In this document: positions 38,167 through 52,600 of the stretch, one piece after another
How positions within the stretch are numbered: the stretch's first letter is position 1
Layout of the letters: each line of letters opens with the position of its first letter
Assembly: GCF_910591885.1 (NCBI RefSeq)
Contig: NW_025963553.1
Span: 5,436,961-5,500,960, forward strand
Direction: 5' to 3'
Length of the DNA: 64,000 nucleotides
Origin: Bombus terrestris
Taxonomy: Eukaryota > Arthropoda > Insecta > Hymenoptera > Apidae
Program-made: the position numbers and the translations under genes
Notes under the pieces: generated by a model
What the model saw: the letters and a program-made list of their open reading frames with translations, nothing else
Told to the model about the DNA's origin: nothing
Databases searched by the model: none

Positions 38167-40683
38167 ATGAACGCAAGATGGATTGGTTTTAGGTTACGCT
38201 ATAGTTTTCGAGCGAGCGCAGCGAGCGAGAGACGCGTAAAGGTGTGTCACAATCCAACGGTTTGGCACATACTGACATTGAAACATTCGCACCAGCCCGA
38301 GGAGCCGGATGTCTTTATCATATTGCCTGCTGACAGATGTTTACAGTTTGTGAATAGTTTCACATAAATAGTACTATTTCCACATACTACAGGGCAATGT
38401 GATGTCCGAAGTGGCTGACGAAATTAGGTACTAACACGATATATATGCATATTGCAAGGTATATGTATACCTTGCATGTTGTGATCGATGCTCGCTCGCT
38501 CCGCTCGCTCGTAAAAATTTAGTCCAACCTCACATCCGATCCGACACGTTCGCAAATTCGAAATAAGTCGCCACCATATCGAATAATGAACGCAAGATGG
38601 ATTGGTTTTAGGTTACGCTATAGTTTTCGAGCGAGCGCAGCGAACGAGAGACGCGTAAAGGTGTGTCACAATCCAACGGTTTCGCGCATACGGACATTGA
38701 AACATTCGCACCAGCCCGAGGAGCCGGAAGTCTTTATCCTATTGCCTGCTGACAAATGTTTACAGTTTGTGAATAGTTTCACATAAATAGTACTATTTCC
38801 ACATACTACAGTCCAATGTGATGTCCGAAGTGGCTGACAAAATTAGGTACTAACACGAAATATATGCAAGGCAATATAAGGTATATGCATACCTTGCAAA
38901 TTGTGATCGATGCTCGCTCGCTCCGCTCGCTCGTAAAAATTTAGTCCAACCTCACATCCGATCCGACACGTTCGCAAATTCGAAATAAGTCGCCACCATA
39001 TCGAATAATGAACGCAAGATGGATTGGTTTTAGGTTACGCTATAGTTTTCGAGCGAACGCAGCGAGCGAGAGACGCGTAAAGGTGTGTCACAATCCAACG
39101 GTTTGGCACACACTGACATTGAAACATTCGCACCAGCCCGAGGAGCCGGATGTCTTTATCATATTGCCTGCTGACAAATGTTTACAGTTTGTGAATAGTT
39201 TCACATAAATAGTACTATTTCCACATACTACAGGGCAATGTGATGTCCGAAGTGGCTGACGAAATTAGGTACTAACACGATATATATGCATATTGCAAGG
39301 TATATGTATACCTTGCAAATTGTGATCGTTGCTCGCTCGCTCCGCTCGCTCGTAAAAATTTAGTCCAACCTCACATACGATCCGACACGTTCGCAAATTC
39401 GAAATAAGTCGCCACCATATCGAATAATGAACGCAAGATGGATTGGTTTTAGGTTACGCTATAGTTTTCGAGCGAGCGCAGCGAGCGAGAGACGCGTAAA
39501 GGTGTGTCACAATCCAACGGTTTGGCACATACTGACATTGAAACATTCGCACCAGCCCGAGGAGCCGGATGTCTTTATCATATTGCCTGCTGACAGATGT
39601 TTACAGTTTGTGAATAGTTTCACATAAATAGTACTATTTCCACATACTACAGGGCAATGTGATGTCCGAAGTGGCTGACGAAATTAGGTACTAACACGAT
39701 ATATATGCATATTGCAAGGTATATGTATACCTTGCATGTTGTGATCGATGCTCGCTCGCTCCGCTCGCTCGTAAAAATTTAGTCCAACCTCACATCCGAT
39801 CCGACACGTTCGCAAATTCGAAATAAGTCGCCACCATATCGAATAATGAACGCAAGATGGATTGGTTTTAGGTTACGCTATAGTTTTCGAGCGAGCGCAG
39901 CGAACGAGAGACGCGTAAAGGTGTGTCACAATCCAACGGTTTCGCGCATACGGACATTGAAACATTCGCACCAGCCCGAGGAGCCGGAAGTCTTTATCCT
40001 ATTGCCTGCTGACAAATGTTTACAGTTTGTGAATAGTTTCACATAAATAGTACTATTTCCACATACTACAGTCCAATGTGATGTCCGAAGTGGCTAACAA
40101 AATTAGGTACTAACACGATATATATACATATTGCAAGGTATATGTATACCTTGCAAATTGTGATCGTTGCTCGCTCGCTCCGCTCGCTCGTAAAAATTTA
40201 GTCCAACCTCACATACGATCCGACACGTTCGCAAATTCGAAATAAGTTGCCTTCATATCGAATGACTAACGCAAGATGGATTGGGTTTAGGTTAGGCTAC
40301 AGCTTTCGAGCGAGCGCAGCGAGCGAGATACGCGTAAAGGTGTGTCACAATCCAACGGTTTGGCACATACTGACATTGAAACATTCGCACCAGCCCGAGG
40401 AGCCGGATGTCTTTATCATATTGCCTGCTGACAAATGTTTACAGTTTGTGAATAGTTTCACATAAATAGTACTATTTCGACATACTACAGTGCAATGTGA
40501 TGTCCGAAGTGGCTGACAAAATTAGGTACTAACACGATATATATGCATATTGCAAGGTATATGTATACCTTGCAAATTGTGATCGTTGCTCGCTCGCTCC
40601 GCTCGCTCGTAAAAATTTAGTCCAACCTCACATCCGATCCGACACGTTCGCAAATTCGAAATAAGTCGCCTTCAAATCGAATG
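38167..40683 (+). repeat. Trimer repeat, 1260 bp, about 1.7 copies plus a G/V monomer
   Basis: V 38167, S 38586 and a W/V chimera at 39008 are followed by V 39427, S 39846 and a G/V chimera at 40265. The first two monomers of each unit match closely, with ACAGATG in the V and TTTCGCGCATA in the S. The S monomer at 38586 has H2 and that at 39846 has H1 with a TATATACATATTG flank, so the second unit changes partner in its tail. 40265 has GATACGCG in place of GACGCG. Confidence 0.87.
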
Positions 40684-42783
40684 ACTAACGCAAGAGGGAT
40701 TGGTTTTAGGTTAGGCTATAGTTTTCGAGCGAGCGCAGCGAGCGAGAGACGCGTAAAGGTGTATCACAATCTAACGGTTTGGCACATACGGACATTGAAA
40801 CATTCGCACCAGCCAGAGGAGCCGGAAGTATTTATCCTATTGCCTGCTGACAAATGTTTACAGTTTGTGAATAGTTTCACATAAATAGTACTATTTCCAC
40901 ATACTACAGTCCAATGTGATGTCCGAAGTGGCTAACAAAATTAGGTACTAACACGATATATATACATATTGCAAGGTATATGTATACCTTGCAAATTGTG
41001 ATCGTTGCTCGCTCGCTCCGCTCGCTCGTAAAAATTTAGTCCAACCTCACATCCGATACGACACGTTCGCAAATTCGAAATAAGTCGCCACCATATCGAA
41101 TAATGAACGCAAGATAGATTGGTTTTAGGTTACGCTATAGTTTTCGAGCGAGCGCAGCGAACGAGAGACGCGTAAAGGTGTGTCACAATCCAACGGTTTG
41201 GCACATACGGACATTGAAACATTCGCACCAGCCCGAGGAGCCGGAAGTCTTTATCCTATTGCCTGCTGACAAATGTTTACAGTTTGTGAATAGTTTCACA
41301 TAAATAGTACTATTTCCACATACTACAGTCCAATGTGATGTCCGAAGTGGCTAACAAAATTAGGTACTAACACGATATATATACATATTGCAAGGTATAT
41401 GTATACCTTGCAAATTGTGATCGTTGCTCGCTCGCTCCGCTCGCTCGTAAAAATTTAGTCCAACCTCACATCCGATACGACACGTTCGCAAATTCGAAAT
41501 AAGTCGCCACCATATCGAATAATGAACGCAAGATAGATTGGTTTTAGGTTACGCCATAGTTTTCGAGCGAGCGCAGCGAACGAGAGACGCGTAAAGGTGT
41601 GTCACAATCCAACGGTTTGGCACATACGGACATTGAAACATTCGCACCAGCCCGAGGAGCCGGAAGTCTTTATCCTATTGCCTGCTGACAAATGTTTACA
41701 GTTTGTGAATAGTTTCACATAAATAGTACTATTTCCACATACTACAGTCCAATGTGATGTCCGAAGTGGCTGACAAAATTAGGTACTAACACGAAATATA
41801 TGCAAGGCAATATAAGGTATATGTATACCTTGCAAATTGTGATCGTTGCTCGCTCGCTCCGCTCGCTCGTAAAAATTTAGTCCAACCTCACATCCGATCC
41901 GACACGTTCGCAAATTCGAAATAAGTCGCCTTCAAATCGAATGACTAACGCAAGAGGGATTGGTTTTAGGTTAGGCTATAGTTTTCGAGCGAGCGCAGCG
42001 AGCGAGAGACGCGTAAAGGTGTATCACAATCTAACGGTTTGGCACATACGGACATTGAAACATTCGCACCAGCCAGAGGAGCCGGAAGTATTTATCCTAT
42101 TGCCTGCTGACAAATGTTTACAGTTTGTGAATAGTTTCACATAAATAGTACTATTTCCACATACTACAGTCCAATGTGATGTCCGAAGTGGCTAACAAAA
42201 TTAGGTACTAACACGATATATATACATATTGCAAGGTATATGTATACCTTGCAAATTGTGATCGTTGCTCGCTCGCTCCGCTCGCTCGTAAAAATTTAGT
42301 CCAACCTCACATCCGATACGACACGTTCGCAAATTCGAAATAAGTCGCCACCATATCGAATAATGAACGCAAGATAGATTGGTTTTAGGTTACGCTATAG
42401 TTTTCGAGCGAGCGCAGCGAACGAGAGACGCTTAAAGGTGTGTCACAATCCAACGGTTTGGCACATACGGACATTGAAACATTCGCACCAGCCCGAAAGC
42501 CGGAAGTCTTTATCCTATTGCCTGCTGACAAATGTTTACAGTTTGTGAATAGTTTCACATAAATAGTACTATTTCCACATACTACAGTCCAATGTGATGT
42601 CCGAAGTGGCTGACAAAATTAGGTACTAACACGAAATATATGCAAGGCAATATAAGGTATATGTATACCTTGCAAATTGTGATCGATGCTCGCTCGCTCC
42701 GCTCGCTCGTAAAAATTTAGTCCAACCTCACATCCGATCCGACACGTTCGCAAATTCGAAATAAGTCGCCACCATATCGAATA
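40684..42783 (+). repeat. Nested duplication: Y, L*, L* then Y, L*
   Basis: Monomers 40684, 41103 and 41522 span 1260 bp and are followed by 41944 and 42363 with the same markers. The L* type has AAGATAGATTGG, putting a TAG at codon 5 of the usual frame, and GATACGACACG downstream of the Y monomer and of the first L*. 41103 and 41522 differ by CGCCATAG near 41554 and by hairpin type (H1 then H2). 42363 has a 1-bp deletion, CCCGAAAGCCGG, and GACGCTTAAA for GACGCGTAAA. Confidence 0.88.
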
Positions 42784-43624
42784 ATGAACGCAAGATGGAT
42801 TGGTTTTAGGTTACGCTATAGTTTTCGAGCGAACGCAGCGAGCGAGAGACGCGTAAAGGTGTGTCACAATCCAACGGTTTGGCACACACTGACATTGAAA
42901 CATTCGCACCAGCCCGAGGAGCCGGATGTCTTTATCATATTGCCTGCTGACAAATGTTTACAGTTTGTGAATAGTTTCACATAAATAGTACTATTTCCAC
43001 ATACTACAGGGCAATGTGATGTCCGAAGTGGCTGACGAAATTAGGTACTAACACGATATATATGCATATTGCAAGGTATATGTATACCTTGCATGTTGTG
43101 ATCGATGCTCGCTCGCTCCGCTCGCTCGTAAAAATTTAGTCCTACCTCACATCCGATCCGACACGTTCGCAAATTCGAAATAAGTCGCCACCATATCGAA
43201 TAATGAACGCAAGATGGATTGGTTTTAGGTTACGCTATAGTTTTCGAGCGAACGCAGCGAGCGAGAGACGCGTAAAGGTGTGTCACAATCCAACGGTTTG
43301 GCACATACTGACATTGAAACATTCGCACCAGGCCGAGGAGCCGGAAGTCTTTATCATATTGCCTGCTGACAAATGTTTACAGTTTGTGAATAGTTTCACA
43401 TAAATAGTACTATTTCGACATACTACAGTGCAATGTGATGTCCGAAGTGGCTGACGAAATTAGGTACTAACACGATATATATGCAAGGCAATATAAGGTA
43501 TATGTATACCTTGCAAATTGTGATCGTTGCTCGCTCGCTCCGCTCGCTCGTAAAAATTTAGTCCAACCTCACATACGATCCGACACGTTCGCAAATTCGA
43601 AATAAGTCGCCACAATATCGAATA
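42784..43624 (+). repeat. Two W-derived chimeric monomers, repeated from 36486
   Basis: 42784 has the W left arm (GCGAACGCAG) with CACACACTGAC and a V right part. 43203 has the W left arm with CAGGCCGAGG. Their counterparts are 36486 and 36905. 43203 has a hybrid tail: CACGATATATATG, as in H1 monomers, runs directly into CAAGGCAATATAAGG of H2 at 43474-43497. This is evidence of an exchange at the hairpin. Confidence 0.87.
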
Positions 43625-46600
43625 ATGAACGCAAGATGGATTGGTTTTAGGTTACGCTATAGTTTTCGAGCGAGCGCAGCGAGCGAGAGACGCGTAAAGG
43701 TGTGTCACAATCCAACGGTTTGGCACATACTGACATTGAAACATTCGCACCAGCCCGAGGAGCCGGATGTCTTTATCATATTGCCTGCTGACAGATGTTT
43801 ACAGTTTGTGAATAGTTTCACATAAATAGTACTATTTCCACATACTACAGGGCAATGTGATGTCCGAAGTGGCTGACGAAATTAGGTACTAACACGATAT
43901 ATATGCATATTGCAAGGTATATGTATACCTTGCATGTTGTGATCGATGCTCGCTCGCTCCGCTCGCTCGTAAAAATTTAGTCCAACCTCACATCCGATCC
44001 GACACGTTCGCAAATTCGAAATAAGTCGCCACCATATCGAATAATGAACGCAAGATGGATTGGTTTTAGGTTACGCTATAGTTTTCGAGCGAGCGCAGCG
44101 AACGAGAGACGCGTAAAGGTGTGTCACAATCCAACGGTTTCGCGCATACGGACATTGAAACATTCGCACCAGCCCGAGGAGCCGGAAGTCTTTATCCTAT
44201 TGCCTGCTGACAAATGTTTACAGTTTGTGAATAGTTTCACATAAATAGTACTATTTCCACATACTACAGTCCAATGTGATGTCCGAAGTGGCTGACAAAA
44301 TTAGGTACTAACACGAAATATATGCAAGGCAATATAAGGTATATGCATACCTTGCAAATTGTGATCGTTGCTCGCTCGCTCCGCTCGCTCGTAAAAATTT
44401 AGTCCAACCTCACATCCGATCCGACACGTTCGCAAATTCGAAATAAGTCGCCACCATATCGAATAATGAACGCAAGATGGATTGGTTTTAGGTTACGCTA
44501 TAGTTTTCGAGCGAGCGCAGCGAACGAGAGACGCGTAAAGGTGTGTCACAATCCAACGGTTTGGCACATACGGACATTGAAACATTCGCACCAGCCCGAG
44601 GAGCCGGAAGTCTTTATCCTATTGCCTGCTGACAAATGTTTACAGTTTGTGAATAGTTTCACATAAATAGTACTATTACCACATACTACAGTCCAATGTG
44701 ATGTCCGAAGTGGCTGACAAAATTAGGTACTACCACGAAATATATGCAAGGCAATATAAGGTATATGTATACCTTGCAAATTGTGATCGTTGCTCGCTCG
44801 CTCCGCTCGCTCGTAAAAATTTAGTCCAACCTCACATACGATCCGACACGTTCGCAAATTCGAAATAAGTGGCCACCATATCGAATAATGAACGCAAGAT
44901 GGATTGGTTTTAGGTTACGCTATAGTTATCGAGCGAGCGCAGCGAGCGAGAGACGCGTAAAGGTGTGTCACAATCCAACGGTTTGGCACATACTGACATT
45001 GAAACATTCGCACCAGCCCGAGGAGCCGGAAGTCTTTATCATATTGCCTACTGACAAATGTTTACAGTTTGTGAATAGTTTCACATAAATAGTACTATTT
45101 CGACATACTACAGTGCAATGTGATATCCGAAGTGGCTGACAAAATTAGGTACTAACACGATATATATGCATTTTGCAAGGTATATGTATACCTTGCAAAT
45201 AGTGATCGTTGCTCGCTCGCTCCGCTCGCTCGTAAAAATTTAGTCCAACCTCACATCCGATCCGACACGTTCGCAAATTCGAAATAAGTCGCCTTCATAT
45301 CGAATGACTAACGCAAGAGGGATTGGTTTTAGGTTAGGCTATAGTTTTCGAATCGAGCGCAGCGAGCGAGAGACGCGTAAAGGTGTATCACAATCTAACG
45401 GTTTGGCACATACGGACATTGAAACATTCGCACCAGCCAGAGGAGCCGGAAGTATTTATCCTATTGCCTGCTGACAAATGTTTACAGTTTGTGAATAGTT
45501 TCACATAAATAGTACTATTTCCACATACTACAGTCCAATGTGATGTCCGAAGTGGCTGACAAAATTAGGTACTAACACGAAATATATGCAAGGCAATATA
45601 AGGTATATGCATACCTTGCAAATTGTGATCGTTGCTCGCTCGCTCCGCTCGCTCGTAAAAATTTAGTCCAACCTCACATCCGATCCGACACGTTCGCAAA
45701 TTCGGAATGAGTCGCCACCATATCGAATAATGAACGCAAGATGGATTGGTTTTAGGTTACGCTATAGTTTTCGAGCGAGCGCAGCGAGCGAGAGACGCGT
45801 AAAGGTGTGTCACAATCCAACGGTTTGGCACATACTGACATTGAAACATTCGCACCAGCCCGAGGAGCCGGATGTCTTTATCATATTGCCTGCTGACAGA
45901 TGTTTACAGTTTGTGAATAGTTTCACATAAATAGTACTATTTCCACATACTACAGGGCAATGTGATGTCCGAAGTGGCTGACGAAATTAGGTACTAACAC
46001 GATATATATGCATATTGCAAGGTATATGTATACCTTGCATGTTGTGATCGATGCTCGCTCGCTCCGCTCGCTCGTAAAAATTTAGTCCAACCTCACATCC
46101 GATCCGACACGTTCGCAAATTCGAAATAAGTCGCCACCATATCGAATAATGAACGCAAGATGGATTGGTTTTAGGTTACGCTATAGTTTTCGAGCGAGCG
46201 CAGCGAACGAGAGACGCGTAAAGGTGTGTCACAATCCAACGGTTTCGCGCATACGGACATTGAAACATTCGCACCAGCCCGAGGAGCCGGAAGTCTTTAT
46301 CCTATTGCCTGCTGACAAATGTTTACAGTTTGTGAATAGTTTCACATAAATAGTACTATTTCCACATACTACAGTCCAATGTGATGTCCGAAGTGGCTGA
46401 CAAAATTAGGTACTAACACGAAATATATGCAAGGCAACATAAGGTATATGCATACCTTGCAAATTGTGATCGTTGCTCGCTCGCTCCGCTCGCTCGTAAA
46501 AATTTAGTCCAACCTCACATCCGATCCGACACGTTCGCAAATTCGAAATAAGTCGCCACCATATCGAATAATGAACGCAAGATGGATTGGTTTTAGGTTA

Positions 46601-49600
46601 CGCTATAGTTTTCGAGCGAGCGCAGCGAACGAGAGACGCGTAAAGGTGTGTCACAATCCAACGGTTTGGCACATACGGACATTGAAACATTCGCACCAGC
46701 CCGAGGAGCCGGAAGTCTTTATCCTATTGCCTGCTGACAAATGTTTACAGTTTGTGAATAGTTTCACATAAATAGTACTATTACCACATACTACAGTCCA
46801 ATGTGATGTCCGAAGTGGCTGACAAAATTAGGTACTACCACGAAATATATGCAAGGCAATATAAGGTATATGTATACCTTGCAAATTGTGATCGTTGCTC
46901 GCTCGCTCCGCTCGCTCGTAAAAATTTAGTCCAACCTCACATACGATCCGACACGTTCGCAAATTCGAAATAAGTGGCCACCATATCGAATAATGAACGC
47001 AAGATGGATTGGTTTTAGGTTACGCTATAGTTTTCGAGCGAGCGCAGCGAGCGAGAGACGCGTAAAGGTGTGTCACAATCCAACGGTTTGGCACATACTG
47101 ACATTGAAACATTCGCACCAGCCCGAGGAGCCGGAAGTCTTTATCATATTGCCTACTGACAAATGTTTACAGTTTGTGAATAGTTTCACATAAATAGTAC
47201 TATGTCGACATACTACAGTGCAATGTGATATCCGAAGTGGCTGACAAAATTAGGTACTAACACGATATATATGCATTTTGCAAGGTATATGTATACCTTG
47301 CAAATTGTGATCGTTGCTCGCTCGCTCCGCTCGCTCGTAAAAATTTAGTCCAACCTCACATCCGATCCGACACGTTCGCAAATTCGAAATAAGTCGCCTT
47401 CATATCGAATGACTAACGCAAGAGGGATTGGTTTTAGGTTAGGCTATAGTTTTCGAATCGAGCGCAGCGAGCGAGAGACGCGTAAAGGTGTATCACAATC
47501 TAACGGTTTGGCACATACGGACATTGAAACATTCGCACCAGCCAGAGGAGCCGGAAGTATTTATCCTATTGCCTGCTGACAAATGTTTACAGTTTGTGAA
47601 TAGTTTCACATAAATAGTACTATTTCCACATACTACAGTCCAATGTGATGTCCGAAGTGGCTGACAAAATTAGGTACTAACACGAAATATATGCAAGGCA
47701 ATATAAGGTATATGCATACCTTGCAAATTGTGATCGTTGCTCGCTCGCTCCGCTCGCTCGTAAAAATTTAGTCCAACCTCACATCCGATCCGACACGTTC
47801 GCAAATTCGAAATGAGTCGCCACCATATCGAATAATGAACGCAAGATGGATTGGTTTTAGGTTACGCTATAATTTTCGAGCGAGCGCAGCGAACGAGAGA
47901 CGAGTAAAGGTGTGTCACAATCCAACGGTTTGGCACATACGGACATTGAAACATTCGCACCAGCCCGAGGAGCCGGAAGTCTTTATCCTATTGCCTGCTG
48001 ACAAATGTTTACAGTTTGTGAATAGTTTCACATAAATAGTACTATTACCACATACTACAGTCCAATGTGATGTCCGAAGTGGCTGACAAAGTTAGGTACT
48101 AACACGAAATATATGCAAGGCAATATAAGGTATATGTATACCTTGCAAATTGTGATCGTTGCTCGCTCGCTCCGCTCGCTCGTAAAAATTTAGTCCAACC
48201 TCACATACGATCCGACACGTTCGCAAATTCGAAATAAGTCGCCACCATATCGAATAATGAACGCAAGATGGATTGGTTTTAGGTTACGCTATAGTTTTCG
48301 AGCGAGCGCAGCGAGCGAGAGACGCGTAAAGGTGTGTCACAATCCAACGGTTTGGCACATACTGACATTGAAACATTCGCACCAGCCCGAGGAGCCGGAT
48401 GTCTTTATCATATTGCCTGCTGACAGATGTTTACAGTTTGTGAATAGTTTCACATAAATAGTACTATTTCCACATACTACAGGGCAATGTGATGTCCGAA
48501 GTGGCTGACGAAATTAGGTACTAACACGATATATATGCATATTGCAAGGTATATGTATACCTTGCATGTTGTGATCGATGCTCGCTCGCTCCGCTCGCTC
48601 GTAAAAATTTAGTCCAACCTCACATCCGATCCGACACGTTCGCAAATTCGAAATAAGTCGCCACCATATCGAATAATGAACGCAAGATGGATTGGTTTTA
48701 GGTTACGCTATAGTTTTCGAGCGAGCGCAGCGAACGAGAGACGCGTAAAGGTGTGTCACAATCCAACGGTTTCGCGCATACGGACATTGAAACATTCGCA
48801 CCAGCCCGAGGAGCCAGAAGTCTTTATCCTATTGCCTGCTGACAAATGTTTACAGTTTGTGAATAGTTTCACATAAATAGTACTATTTCCACATACTACA
48901 GTCCAATGTGATGTCCGAAGTGGCTGACAAAATTAGGTACTAACACGAAATATATGCAAGGCAATATAAGGTATATGCATACCTTGCAAATTGTGATCGT
49001 TGCTCGCTCGCTCCGCTCGCTCGTAAAAATTTAGTCCAACCTCACATCCGATCCGACACGTTCGCAAATTCGAAATAAGTCGCCACCATATCGAATAATG
49101 AACGCAAGATGGATTGGTTTTAGGTTACGCTATAGTTTTCGAGCGAGCGCAGCGAACGAGAGACGCGTAAAGGTGTGTCACAATCCAACGGTTTGGCACA
49201 TACGGACATTGAAACATTCGCACCAGCCCGAGGAGCCGGAAGTCTTTATCCTATTGCCTGCTGACAAATGTTTACAGTTTGTGAATAGTTTCACATAAAT
49301 AGTACTATTACCACATACTACAGTCCAATGTGATGTCCGAAGTGGCTGACAAAATTAGGTACTAAGACGAAATATATGCAAGGCAATATAAGGTATATGT
49401 ATACCTTGCAAATTGTGATCGTTGCTCGCTCGCTCCGCTCGCTCGTAAAAATTTAGTCCAACCTCACATACGATCCGACACGTTCGCAAATTCGAAATAA
49501 GTGGCCACCATATCGAATAATGAACGCAAGATGGATTGGTTTTAGGTTACGCTATAGTTTTCGAGCGAGCGCAGCGAGCGAGAGACGCGTAAAGGTGTGT

Positions 49601-52600
49601 CACAATCCAACGGTTTGGCACATACTGACATTGAAACATTCGCACCAGCCCGAGGAGCCGGAAGTCTTTATCATATTGCCTACTGACAAATGTTTACAGT
49701 TTGTGAATAGTTTCACATAAATAGTACTATTTCCACATACTACAGTCCAATGTGATGTCCGAAGTGGCTGACAAAATTAGGTACTAACACGAAATATATG
49801 CAAGGCAATATAAGGTATATGCATACCTTGCAAATTGTGATCGTTGCTCGCTCGCTCCGCTCGCTCGTAAAAATTTAGTCCAACCTCACATCCGATCCGA
49901 CACGTTCGCAAATTCGAAATAAGTCGCCACCATATCGAATAATGAACGCAAGATGGATTGGTTTTAGGTTACGCTATAATTTTCGAGCGAGCGCAGCGAA
50001 CGAGAGACGAGTAAAGGTGTGTCACAATCCAACGGTTTGGCACATACGGACATTGAAACATTCGCACCAGCCCGAGGAGCCGGAAGTCTTTATCCTATTG
50101 CCTGCTGACAAATGTTTACAGTTTGTGAATAGTTTCACATAAATAGTACTATTACCACATACTACAGTCCAATGTGATGTCCGAAGTGGCTGACAAAATT
50201 AGGTACTACCACGAAATATATGCAAGGCAATATAAGGTATATGTATACCTTGCAAATTGTGATCGTTGCTCGCTCGCTCCGCTCGCTCGTAAAAATTTAG
50301 TCCAACCTCACATACGATCCGACACGTTCGCAAATTCGAAATAAGTCGCCACCATATCGAATAATGAACGCAAGATGGATTGGTTTTAGGTTACGCTATA
50401 ATTTTCGAGCGAGCGCAGCGAACGAGAGACGAGTAAAGGTGTGTCACAATCCAACGGTTTGGCACATACTGACATTGAAACATTCGCACCAGCCCGAGGA
50501 GCCGGATGTCTTTATCATATTGCCTGCTGACAGATGTTTACAGTTTGTGAATAGTTTCACATAAATAGTACTATTTCCACATACTACAGGGCAATGTGAT
50601 GTCCGAAGTGGCTGACGAAATTAGGTACTAACACGATATATATGCATATTGCAAGGTATATGTATACCTTGCATGTTGTGATCGATGCTCGCTCGCTCCG
50701 CTCGCTCGTAAAAATTTAGTCCAACCTCACATCCGATCCGACACGTTCGCAAATTCGAAATAAGTCGCCACCATATCGAATAATGAACGCAAGATGGATT
50801 GGTTTTAGGTTACGCTATAGTTTTCGAGCGAGCGCAGCGAACGAGAGACGCGTAAAGGTGTGTCACAATCCAACGGTTTCGCGCATACGGACATTGAAAC
50901 ATGCGCACCAGCCCGAGGAGCCGGAAGTCTTTATCCTATTGCCTGCTGACAAATGTTTACAGTTTGTGAATAGTTTCACATAAATAGTACTATTTCCACA
51001 TACTACAGTCCAATGTGATGTCCGAAGTGGCTGACAAAATTAGGTACTAACACGAAATATATGCAAGGCAATATATGGTATATGCATACCTTGCAAATTG
51101 TGATCGTTGCTCGCTCGCTCCGCTCGCTCGTAAAAATTTAGTCCAACCTCACATCCGATCCGACACGTTCGCAAATTCGAAATAAGTCGCCACCATATCG
51201 AATAATGAACGCAAGATGGATTGGTTTTAGGTTACGCTATAGTTTTCGAGCGAGCGCAGCGAAAGAGAGACGCGTAAAGGTGTGTCACAATCCAACGGTT
51301 TGGCACATACGGACATTGAAACATTCGCACCAGCCCGAGGAGCCGGAAGTCTTTATCCTATTGCCTGCTGACAAATGTTTACAGTTTGTGAATAGTTTCA
51401 CATAAATAGTGCTATTACCACATACTACAGTCCAATGTGATGTCCGAAGTGGCTGACAAAATTAGGTACTACCACGAAATATATGCAAGGCAATATAAGG
51501 TATATGTATACCTTGCAAATTGTGATCGTTGCTCGCTCGCTCCGCTCGCTCGTAAAAATTTAGTCCAACCTCACATACGATCCGACACGTTCGCAAATTC
51601 GAAATAAGTGGCCACCATATCGAATAATGAACGCAAGATGGATTGGTTTTAGGTTACGCTATAGTTTTCGAGCGAGCGCAGCGAGCGAGAGACGCGTAAA
51701 GGTGTGTCACAATCCAACGGTTTGGCACATACTGACATTGAAACATTCGCACCAGCCCGAGGAGCCGGAAGTCTTTATCATATTGCCTACTGACAAATGT
51801 TTACAGTTTGTGAATAGTTTCACATAAATAGTACTATTTCGACATACTACAGTGCAATGTGATATCCGAAGTGGCTGACAAAATTAGGTACTAACACGAT
51901 ATATATGCAATTTGCAAGGTATACATATACCTTGCAAATTGTGATCGTTGCTCGCTCGCTCCGCTCGCTCGTAAAAATTTAGTCCAACCTCACATCCGAT
52001 CCGACACGTTCGCAAATTCGAAATAAGTCGCCTTCATATCGAATGACTAACGCAAGAGGGATTGGTTTTAGGTTAGGCTATAGTTTTCGAATCGAGCGCA
52101 GCGAGCGAGAGACGCGTAAAGGTGTATCACAATCTAACGGTTTGGCACATACGGACATTGAAACATTCGCACCAGCCAGAGGAGCCGGAAGTATTTATCC
52201 TATTGCCTGCTGACAAATGTTTACAGTTTGTGAATAGTTTCACATAAATAGTACTATTTCCACATACTACAGTCCAATGTGATGTCCGAAGTGGCTGACA
52301 AAATTAGGTACTAACACGAAATATATGCAAGGCAATATAAGGTATATGCATACCTTGCAAATTGTGATCGTTGCTCGCTCGCTCCGCTCGCTCGTAAAAA
52401 TTTAGTCCAACCTCACATCCGATCCGACACGTTCGCAAATTCGAAATGAGTCGCCACCATATCGAATAATGAACGCAAGATGGATTGGTTTTAGGTTACG
52501 CTATAATTTTCGAGCGAGCGCAGCGAACGAGAGACGAGTAAAGGTGTGTCACAATCCAACGGTTTGGCACATACGGACATTGAAACATTCGCACCAGCCC

